Below, piece by piece: positions 1 through 5,116 of a stretch of DNA of 7,369 nt. The DNA is from Mariprofundus sp. (lineage in GTDB: Bacteria; Pseudomonadota; Zetaproteobacteria; Mariprofundales; Mariprofundaceae). Below the pieces are notes generated by a model. The model was not told where the DNA came from. It did not search any database and saw only the letters and a program-made list of their open reading frames with translations. The translations under genes were made by a program, and so were the position numbers. Within the stretch, counting starts at the first letter, position 1. Each line of letters begins with the position of its first letter. The DNA is taken from positions 1 to 7,369 of the forward strand of contig WFUI01000056.1 in the NCBI GenBank assembly GCA_015485035.1. Direction: 5' to 3'.

Positions 1-990
1 AGCTTCGCGTTTGAGTTGCAATTTCCGACGCACCTCGGCCAGACCAGAGAGTTCGCCTTCGTATTTGGTTAGTTTTTCACTCAATGCATGAATCTGTTTT
101 TCGGCATCATTGATTTGAGCAATATGTTCTGCCTTCATGTCTTCAATACCCTGTTTGAGTTGCTCCAGCTGAACTTCAGGGCTCTGGGAAGGATCCAGCT
201 GAAGACCTATCGCTCCGGCAAGAATAGCTGTGCGGGCATCACTTGCATCAATCCATGACTCCAGTGTTTCCGGGTGGTGGCTGAACTGTAAGCCCAGTCT
301 GGAAATGCGGATTGCATGATTGCCCGACTGCTGGCCCTGGCGTGAAAGCGAATAGGCTTTACTTTGCGCATCCGGGTTTAATTTGATCAGACGTTCTACC
401 TTCAGCTTCGTTTGTAAGGCACTGTTGAATGCATTCGGGGCGTGCTTGCGAGCTTTGAGTTTACGGGCCAGAGCAACGGTTTTTGAGATTGGATGCACAA
501 ACTGTTCCCGTGCTGCAACACTGAGTGCGGCACGGAAGGTTCGCAGTGCATTTTTTGCTTCTTTTCTGGCCTTGTCGAGCTTGCCGCTTTCAGCGGCTGA
601 AACAACAAGGGTAAATTCTTTCACGGAACGCTTTTCCAGATCGTCACGAATATAATCATCACCGGCCAGCTTCAGCCGGTCACGGGATTCGACCAGGCTT
701 GAAAATGTTCTGGTGAATCGTTGCGAAAGCTCTGATGCTTTTCGTGCCTGGGTCGCGGCTTCATTTAACAAGGGCTCTGCCGGGCCTCTGCCGGAGTCCA
801 GTGTTTTTTCAGCCCTGGCCAGTGCATCTGTTGCCTTGCTGAAATGCTTTGGCGAAAACTCGGGCGCACGTAATGCCGCTGCCTCAGCGATGGCGGCTTT
901 GGCTTCATCCAGCGATTCGGCCTGAACCGGGCTGCTCAATGCTATGACTGAAATTGATAGAAAAACTGCAAGAAATGTACGGAACAACAT
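1..990 (-). CDS. Exported helical/coiled-coil protein, probable OmpA-family or DUF4398-like envelope protein (3' end beyond window)
   Basis: The minus-strand frame is open without a stop from an ATG at 990 to the left edge, giving 330 residues. The start is fixed by a strong Shine-Dalgarno (AGGAGGAG at 1004-997) six bases upstream. Residues 1-24 form a typical Sec signal peptide: a short basic start (MLFR), a hydrophobic core, and a VQA cleavage site before ESLDE. The mature part is almost wholly helical and rich in Ala, Lys, Glu and Leu. Residues about 25-120 resemble the DUF4398 pattern (sets of Ala/Glu helices around a 'SPKHFSKATDALARAEKTL' segment). Residues about 270-330 look like a coiled coil. 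In Gram-negatives this design often precedes a C-terminal OmpA peptidoglycan-binding domain, which would lie outside the window. That domain is therefore inferred, not seen. The likely location is the periplasm or outer membrane. The gene lies downstream of the phosphatase gene on the same strand but 345 bp away, so it probably has its own transcription signal. Confidence 0.8.
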   Translation of the reverse strand, partial: MLFRTFLAVFLSISVIALSSPVQAESLDEAKAAIAEAAALRAPEFSPKHFSKATDALARAEKTLDSGRGPAEPLLNEAATQARKASELSQRFTRTFSSLVESRDRLKLAGDDYIRDDLEKRSVKEFTLVVSAAESGKLDKARKEAKNALRTFRAALSVAAREQFVHPISKTVALARKLKARKHAPNAFNSALQTKLKVERLIKLNPDAQSKAYSLSRQGQQSGNHAIRISRLGLQFSHHPETLESWIDASDARTAILAGAIGLQLDPSQSPEVQLEQLKQGIEDMKAEHIAQINDAEKQIHALSEKLTKYEGELSGLAEVRRKLQLKREA

Positions 991-1063
991 TGTTAACTCC
1001 TCCTGTTCGGCATATTTCAATACCGAATTGAACGGGAATGATGTCGTACAGCTTCATGGTTGA

Positions 1064-1077
1064 TGTGATGAATCACA
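1064..1077. promoter_or_regulatory. Perfect 14-bp palindrome, candidate operator upstream of the envelope-protein gene
   Basis: TGTGATGAATCACA consists of two perfect inverted 6-mers, TGTGAT and ATCACA, separated by two bases. It ends 73 bases upstream of the ATG at 990, a normal place for an operator. The half-sites match the CRP core TGTGA/TCACA, but the spacing is four bases instead of the six seen in CRP sites. It is not the FNR pattern TTGAT-N4-ATCAA either. A dimeric regulator of the CRP/FNR superfamily, or another family, is inferred only from the symmetry and position. Confidence 0.4.
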
Positions 1078-1240
1078 CATGTATGGTTTTTATATACAGG
1101 TGCAGTACGGGATGGGCTGTGATGCATGGCGTAGATCAGGTTCGTTGCGCCAATGGTGAAAAGATCGTTGTAACAGTTCAGTTTTTCAGTTGAAGTTTTA
1201 ACCCGGGCTATTCATCAATACTGCTGCGCCCTCGCTGCTT

Positions 1241-1322
1241 CATTTATCCGCAACGAGCTTTTTCTCAGTCGTTCGTAAGCATAGCTACGGTTTTCATCGA
1301 AAAAACCCGTTGCAAATAAATG
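1241..1322 (-). repeat. 82-nt inverted repeat, predicted hairpin RNA on the minus strand
   Basis: Two 24-base arms (1241-1264 and 1299-1322) are inverted copies matching at 20 of 24 positions, with a 34-base loop. Read as minus-strand RNA, the four mismatches are all G-U wobbles, so all 24 positions pair; as plus-strand RNA they would be A-C mismatches. The loop holds a smaller stem (CGUA and GC pairing with GC and UACG around UAU, with one bulged U). The element starts 14 bases past the phosphatase stop codon and lies about 250 bases before the envelope-protein start. It could be a 3'-UTR structure, a processing or attenuation hairpin, or a small palindromic mobile repeat. It lacks a GC-rich stem followed by a U run, so it is not a standard intrinsic terminator. 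Confidence 0.6.
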
Positions 1323-1335
1323 CCCTGCACGATCA

Positions 1336-2139
1336 TCACACCGATTCATGAACAATCCGGGTTAGTGATGTATGAATGGCATTGTTGCAGGCTGCCAGAA
1401 CAGGTGAGGACAGGGCAGTGCAGGGGAACAGGGGATTGACATCAAAATCGCTGACCATGCAACCGGCTTCAGCGGCAATGAGGCTGCCGGCAGCAAAGTC
1501 CCAGATTTTTTCGCCGCCGTGAATGATGAAGTGGCCGCGTCCGGATGCCAGCCATGCCCATTCCAGTGCACAGGAGCCGATATTGCGCTGGCTGCGATAG
1601 CACGGGCGGGTAGCCAGTGATGTTGCCAGCGATGGTTCAAGCCGTTTAAAATCGATAAAGCCGACGCTATGGGCCAGATCAACAGGTTCTGACGCCGAGA
1701 TAGCTGTATTATTTAACTGCGCGCCACCATTACGCATTGCCGTGAATGTTTCATCACGTACCGGATCATGAATGCACGCCAGTTGCACCAGTCCGTTGTC
1801 AATCAGAGCCAGCGAAATGGCAAAGCCGGGGAAATGGGCTGCAAAATTGGTGGTGCCATCCAGTGGATCCAGACACCAGTAACGGGCATCGCTTTGCTGC
1901 AAACATGCGAGTTGTTCGGCTTCTGTCATTTCTTCGCCCAGAAACGCAACGCTGGCATCCAGTTTTTTCAGTTCCTGTCGGATATAATGCTGGCTGGCCA
2001 GATCAGTGTCTGTCACCACAGAACCATCGGTTTTGGTTGTTGTGTGAATGAACGCGTGAAAGGCAGGCAGGACAATATCCTTACCGGCCTGTTGTATAAT
2101 CGAAGTGATTGCGGTCAGTGTTGCTTGTGAATCAGTCAT
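1336..2139 (-). CDS. Inositol monophosphatase-family phosphatase (SuhB/IMPase-like)
   Basis: This 267-residue protein has the usual length and the full set of metal-site motifs of the Mg2+-dependent, Li+-sensitive phosphatase superfamily. These are the DGSxVTDTD stretch (38-46), GEE (68-70), WCLDPLDGTTNF (88-99) with the metal-binding Asp91 and Asp94, and WDFAAG (213-218) with Asp214, followed by the IAAEAG helix. The form DPLDGTTNF favours IMPase/SuhB over CysQ, which usually has DPLDGTKEF. The family hydrolyses inositol-1-phosphate or related sugar phosphates, and some members also cleave fructose-1,6-bisphosphate; the substrate here cannot be read from sequence. It should be cytoplasmic. 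The ATG at 2139 is the only workable start, because an in-frame stop lies five codons upstream, but it has no clear Shine-Dalgarno. It is divergent from pfp across a 120-bp gap. Confidence 0.92.
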   Translation of the reverse strand: MTDSQATLTAITSIIQQAGKDIVLPAFHAFIHTTTKTDGSVVTDTDLASQHYIRQELKKLDASVAFLGEEMTEAEQLACLQQSDARYWCLDPLDGTTNFAAHFPGFAISLALIDNGLVQLACIHDPVRDETFTAMRNGGAQLNNTAISASEPVDLAHSVGFIDFKRLEPSLATSLATRPCYRSQRNIGSCALEWAWLASGRGHFIIHGGEKIWDFAAGSLIAAEAGCMVSDFDVNPLFPCTALSSPVLAACNNAIHTSLTRIVHESV

Positions 2140-2259
2140 AGGCGTAATTATTCATGATGATGTGATTGAAGTATATGCCAGAGGCTTTGGGGTAAAATAT
2201 TATTGTGCGGTGGCGGTGTTTTGCCGTTATCATGCGTCAACTTTTTCAGGAGGCTTAAC
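2140..2259. promoter_or_regulatory. Divergent promoter region between the phosphatase gene and pfp
   Basis: These 120 bases must carry the 5' signals of both genes. On the minus strand a TATACT hexamer (2175-2170) is a fair -10 candidate for the phosphatase, about 30 bases before its ATG; no good -35 is visible. On the plus strand TAAAAT (2193-2198) is a possible -10 for pfp, also without a good -35. The pfp Shine-Dalgarno AGGAGG is at 2248-2253. A minus-strand micro-ORF, ATG at 2155 to TGA at 2132 (MNNYAYD), overlaps the phosphatase start in another frame. The promoter assignments are weak. Confidence 0.35.
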
Positions 2260-3444
2260 ATGGCATTACAGGGCAAAATGGTGATCGGTCAGTCGGGCGG
2301 ACCGACCGCAGTGATTAACCAGTCTTTGGTGGGCGCGGTGTTGGCTGCACGCAAGCATGCGGAGATTACCGGTATTCTGGGAGCGAAACACGGCATTGCC
2401 GGCATCATGAATGAAGATTTTATTGATCTGACCACGCAGAGTGAAAAGGAACTGGAGATTCTGGCGGCTACACCGGCAGCGGGTCTGGGCTCGGTGCGGT
2501 TGAAGCCGGGCAAGGCAGAGTGTGAGCGTGTGTTTGAGGTGTTCAAAAAGAATGATGTGCGCTATTTCTTTTATGTTGGAGGCAATGATTCAGCCGAGAC
2601 CGCGCATATTATTGCCGAAATGGCCAGAGAGGCCGATTACGATTTCTGTACCATCCATATTCCCAAAACCATCGATAACGACCTGAAAGTTACGGATCAT
2701 TGTCCGGGATATGCTTCAGCCGCACGTTTCGTTGCGCTGGCTTTTATGGGTGACGACCGCGACAACTCAGCTCTGGCCGGCATCAAGATTAACATTGTTA
2801 TGGGTCGCGATGCCGGATTTTTGACTGCAGCATCCGCACTGGCCCGGCAGGGTGAGGGCGATGGCCCGCATCTGATTTATGTGCCGGAGCGTACCTTTGA
2901 TGTAGCGCAGTTTCAGGCCGATGTGAAAGCCACGGTTGCAAAATATGGGCGTTGTCTGGTGGCTGTGTCTGAAGGCATCACCAATGCAGATGGCGAGCCG
3001 GTGATGACCACGGGCGAACGCGATTCGCACGGTAATTTGCAGTTGTCAGGTTCCGGGGCATTGGGAGATTTCCTTTCCGGCAAGGTGAAGGAAGCTTATG
3101 CCGGCGAATCCGTACGTGTGCGCGCTGATACCTTCGGCTATCTGCAACGCAGCTTTCCGACGATTATCTCTTCAGTTGATGCGCAGGAAGCACGCATGGT
3201 GGGGGACTATGGTGTGAATCATGCTGTGGCAAACGGTGAGCCGGGTTCTGTTGCCATTCGCCGTCTTTCCAGTCAGCCGTATGCCAGCGAATGTTTTATC
3301 ACACCGCTCTCCACGGTGGCGCGCGAAGCCACCGCGTTGAAAGATGAATATATCAACGAGGCGGGCAATGATGTCACTCAGGCCTGGATTGATTATGTGT
3401 CGCCACTGGTTGGAGAATTACCGAAAATGGGCAAGCTGTTCTGA
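2260..3444 (+). CDS. pfp: Pyrophosphate-dependent 6-phosphofructokinase
   Basis: This 394-residue cytoplasmic enzyme interconverts fructose-6-phosphate and fructose-1,6-bisphosphate using PPi, reversibly, so it can serve glycolysis or gluconeogenesis. Visible motifs are SGGPTAVIN (12-20, phosphate-donor loop), GGNDS (107-111), PKTIDND (135-141, with the catalytic-base Asp139), MGRDAG (181-186, substrate binding) and PER (209-211). The donor is read from two positions: Asp110 where ATP enzymes such as E. coli PfkA have Gly (GGDGS), and Lys136 where they have Gly (PGTIDND). Both changes mark PPi use in this family. The start is ATG 2260, six bases after a perfect AGGAGG. A frame extension back to 2203 is open but has no such site and adds a Cys-rich segment outside the family fold. 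A strong terminator follows 20 bases after the stop. It is monocistronic. Confidence 0.93.
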   Translation: MALQGKMVIGQSGGPTAVINQSLVGAVLAARKHAEITGILGAKHGIAGIMNEDFIDLTTQSEKELEILAATPAAGLGSVRLKPGKAECERVFEVFKKNDVRYFFYVGGNDSAETAHIIAEMAREADYDFCTIHIPKTIDNDLKVTDHCPGYASAARFVALAFMGDDRDNSALAGIKINIVMGRDAGFLTAASALARQGEGDGPHLIYVPERTFDVAQFQADVKATVAKYGRCLVAVSEGITNADGEPVMTTGERDSHGNLQLSGSGALGDFLSGKVKEAYAGESVRVRADTFGYLQRSFPTIISSVDAQEARMVGDYGVNHAVANGEPGSVAIRRLSSQPYASECFITPLSTVAREATALKDEYINEAGNDVTQAWIDYVSPLVGELPKMGKLF

Positions 3445-3464
3445 TTCCCTGACGGGGTTCTAAT

Positions 3465-3494
3465 AAACAGGGCTGCCATTCGGTAGCCCTGTTT
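3465..3494 (+). terminator. Intrinsic terminator of pfp, possibly bidirectional
   Basis: AAACAGGG and CTGCC pair with GGTAG and CCCTGTTT around an ATTC loop. This makes a 13-bp stem with a single G-U pair and a 4-base loop, starting 20 bases after the pfp stop. A T-rich tail (GTTTGATTTG) follows on the plus strand. Read on the minus strand, the stem ends in TTTATTA, so it may also stop transcripts leaving the convergent arfB gene, whose stop is at 3552. Confidence 0.78.
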
Positions 3495-3551
3495 GATTTG
3501 AAGGTTTCTTTGTCCGGGAAGCTGGCTACTGCGGGATAGGCACAGATAGAA

Positions 3552-3965
3552 TTATTCACTCACTTTTTTTCTGAGTGATTTGATTCGGCTGCGTTTGGAT
3601 TTACTTTCCAGTCGTCGCTTGATGGAACCTCTGGATTTACGTGTCGGCCTTCGTTTTTTGGGGATCACGATTGCTGCACTGATCAGTTCATGCAGCCGCT
3701 TCAATGCATCCGTTTTATTTTTATCCTGGCTGCGGTACTGCTGAGCTTTGATGATGATCACGCCGTCGCTGTTGATGCGACGGTCTCTTAATTGTAACAG
3801 CCGCTCTTTGCAGTCAGCCGGCAAAGACGACGCCCTGATATCAAAACGCAGATGGATAGCGCTGGATACCTTGTTGACGTTCTGTCCTCCAGCACCCCGG
3901 GCACGAATGGCGTGCATGTCGATTTCATCGTCGGCGATAATGATCGAATGCGATATTGTCAGCAT
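3552..3965 (-). CDS. arfB: Alternative ribosome-rescue factor ArfB (YaeJ), peptidyl-tRNA hydrolase
   Basis: This 137-residue protein matches E. coli YaeJ/ArfB (140 residues) along its length. It has the N-terminal ISHSIIIADDEID strand, then AIRARGAGGQNVNKVSSAIHL with the catalytic GGQ at 26-28, IRASSLP (43-49), and SDGVIIIKAQQYRSQ (66-80). A strongly basic C-terminal tail (about 103-134, many Lys and Arg) follows, which in ArfB lies in the empty mRNA entry channel of stalled 70S ribosomes. The family releases the nascent chain from ribosomes stalled without a stop codon, without needing a release factor. The short length and missing codon-recognition domain separate it from RF1/RF2. The start at 3965 is set by homology; a modest CAGG precedes it by about seven bases. 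It lies 71 bases downstream of the exonuclease stop, with a 19-codon ORF in the gap, so co-transcription is likely. Confidence 0.93.
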   Translation of the reverse strand: MLTISHSIIIADDEIDMHAIRARGAGGQNVNKVSSAIHLRFDIRASSLPADCKERLLQLRDRRINSDGVIIIKAQQYRSQDKNKTDALKRLHELISAAIVIPKKRRPTRKSRGSIKRRLESKSKRSRIKSLRKKVSE

Positions 3966-3977
3966 AGCTGAGCCTGT

Positions 3978-4037
3978 TTATTCATATGTATCGGGGATAT
4001 CTGATTTGTCAGAAATAGACGGATCGAATTGATACAT
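3978..4037 (-). CDS. Possible 19-codon ORF coupled to the exonuclease stop
   Basis: The exonuclease stop TGA (4039-4037) shares one base with an ATG (4037-4035) as TGATG, the standard arrangement for termination-reinitiation. The frame opened there encodes MYQFDPSISDKSDIPDTYE and stops at TAA (3980-3978), 12 bases before the arfB start. It therefore fills nearly the whole gap between the two genes. The peptide is acidic with no recognisable motif or membrane segment. It could be a leader-like ORF that carries ribosomes towards arfB, or a chance frame. No independent Shine-Dalgarno was seen. Confidence 0.3.
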   Translation of the reverse strand: MYQFDPSISDKSDIPDTYE

Positions 4038-4942
4038 CATGGTGCTGTAAACTCCCTGACCGAATAACGATCCGCAGCCGTGATCTCCTTAACAATAAAC
4101 TGCGCTGTTTTTCCTTTATAAATATAATCGGAGAGCCACTGCTGCTCAGTTTCGATGTCTGCTTCAGGCACAGAGATACTCCAGACTCCTTTTTTACCCT
4201 GATAGGTGAATTCCGGTAGCCAGCGGTAGCCGCGTGCTTTCAAGTCGTCCTTTTTCTCAAACGGGGCGCGAAAAGCAAAAAAACGACGACTCTTTTCCCG
4301 TGCTCCGGCCAGCAATACACTCATGGCAAGCTTTCCCGAGCAAGGCAGTGTCCTGGTCAATATGTGGAGGGTCGCCTGAGCATCATTGACAGCGCGATGA
4401 CCGTCGAAGAAGAAGCCCAGTTTGTAGGCAATATAATCGAGTTTGAGACTGGATATATCTTCATCCTGCCATGAAATATCATGAAACGTGCAGGCCCAGT
4501 TGCTTTTACTGACGACGGGCAGTCGCCGTTCCAGCATCTGGCGGTCAAATGCCGCATTGTGGGCAATGATCAGGTCTGCTTTTTTGAGCCACGCGTTGGC
4601 ACCATCTTCATCCAGATGCTGACCGGCCAGCATGTCATCTGTAATGCCGGTGATTTGTTTGACGATATCCTCAAGTGGTTCTCCCGGATCTTCAAATGCA
4701 TCATAGGTATGCAGGATACGGTAAATTAGCCCGGAGCCCGCATCATATTCAAATGCAACAAATCCCAGCTCAATGATTTTATCCTTGTCGGTATCCAGAC
4801 CTGTCGCCTCGACATCAATCACGATGCCGATTCGGGCTGTGGATGGTTCTCCATGCCGATAACGTTCGGGCGCATTCAGGCGCTGAATGACTCTGTACTG
4901 ATCTGATTGTTCCAGATACTTAATAGCTTCGGTATCGTTCAC
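4037..4942 (-). CDS. DnaQ-like (DEDDh) 3'-5' exonuclease with C-terminal extension
   Basis: This 301-residue protein has all three exonuclease motifs. Exo I is VIDVEATGLD (41-50, with Asp43 and Glu45). Exo II is AHNAAFDRQMLE (127-138, with Asp133). Exo III is HRAVNDAQAT (182-191, with His182 and Asp187), the DEDDh signature. The family trims DNA or RNA 3' ends and includes the proofreading subunit of polymerase III and RNase T-like enzymes; the substrate here is unknown. It is too divergent and has the wrong extra parts to call dnaQ. Residues about 220-275 carry a separate small domain (FFAFRAPFEKKDDLKARGYRW, then a Trp- and Glu-rich stretch), recalling DUF5710-like 'GARWD' modules. The start is chosen as GTG at 4942 because AGGGAGG lies six bases upstream. 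The upstream ATG at 4963 would place that Shine-Dalgarno inside the gene. arfB follows on the same strand. Confidence 0.88.
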   Translation of the reverse strand: MNDTEAIKYLEQSDQYRVIQRLNAPERYRHGEPSTARIGIVIDVEATGLDTDKDKIIELGFVAFEYDAGSGLIYRILHTYDAFEDPGEPLEDIVKQITGITDDMLAGQHLDEDGANAWLKKADLIIAHNAAFDRQMLERRLPVVSKSNWACTFHDISWQDEDISSLKLDYIAYKLGFFFDGHRAVNDAQATLHILTRTLPCSGKLAMSVLLAGAREKSRRFFAFRAPFEKKDDLKARGYRWLPEFTYQGKKGVWSISVPEADIETEQQWLSDYIYKGKTAQFIVKEITAADRYSVREFTAP

Positions 4943-4948
4943 GGTTAA

Positions 4949-4955
4949 CCTCCCT
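4949..4955 (-). promoter_or_regulatory. Shine-Dalgarno that fixes the GTG start of the exonuclease
   Basis: AGGGAGG on the minus strand lies six bases before GTG 4942 (spacer TTAACC). It would be coding sequence if translation began at ATG 4963, which has no comparable site. This argues for the GTG start and a product seven residues shorter. Confidence 0.75.
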
Positions 4956-4982
4956 GATGGCATATGAATATGACTGCGAGCT

Positions 4983-5016
4983 TATCAGGGTGTTTTTTTC
5001 GGTGAAGAACCTGATA
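4983..5016 (-). repeat. Inverted repeat in the gap between the signalling gene and the exonuclease
   Basis: TATCAGG (4983-4989) and CCTGATA (5010-5016) form a perfect 7-bp inverted repeat around a 20-base loop with a run of seven T (A on the minus strand). It lies about 40 bases upstream of the exonuclease start, within a 174-bp gap (4943-5116). It could be an operator or mRNA hairpin. It lacks a trailing U run, so it is not a good terminator. No other clear signal is seen in the gap apart from a 5-bp stem at 5038-5051. Confidence 0.3.
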
Positions 5017-5116
5017 GATGCCTCAGGCTAGCTGATGACAGCCGTTGCTGTGAACAGGAAGCTGTGATCCGGTGCCGGGTTTCAGCATGGAGTTGATCGT
5101 GTCGGTTTTGTGCCTG

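Larger units (their letters stand above)
991..1335. other. 345-bp intergenic region with regulatory-looking structure
   Basis: This gap separates two minus-strand genes. It holds the Shine-Dalgarno of the envelope-protein gene (997-1004), a perfect 14-bp palindrome (1064-1077) and a long inverted repeat (1241-1322). I see no convincing ORF in it on either strand and no convincing -35/-10 pair. A TATATA run lies on the minus strand near 1091-1096, with no matching -35 box. Three CAGTT copies occur between about 1175 and 1191; they may be chance. Confidence 0.7.

Noticed and set aside
383..925. Plus-strand open frames at 383-655 and 713-925
   Set aside because: They are antisense to a continuous 330-codon minus-strand frame with a signal peptide and a strong Shine-Dalgarno, and their peptides have no recognisable domain.
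1064..1077. Direct assignment of the palindrome as a CRP or FNR site
   Set aside because: The spacing (N4 between TGTGA and TCACA) differs from CRP (N6), and the half-sites differ from FNR (TTGAT).
2203..2259. Upstream extension of pfp to an ATG at 2203
   Set aside because: It adds 19 residues outside the family fold and ignores the perfect AGGAGG placed for ATG 2260.
3557..3577. CACTCA/TGAGTG inverted repeat with a T-run loop
   Set aside because: It falls in the Lys-rich coding end of arfB. The T run sits in the loop and the stem is only 6 bp, so codon composition explains it.
4943..4963. ATG at 4963 as the exonuclease start
   Set aside because: The strong AGGGAGG lies inside this extension and is placed for GTG 4942.
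4964..5116. Intrinsic terminator after the EAL-CBS-GGDEF gene
   Set aside because: The stems at 4983-5016 and 5038-5051 are short, and neither is followed by a U run on the minus strand.
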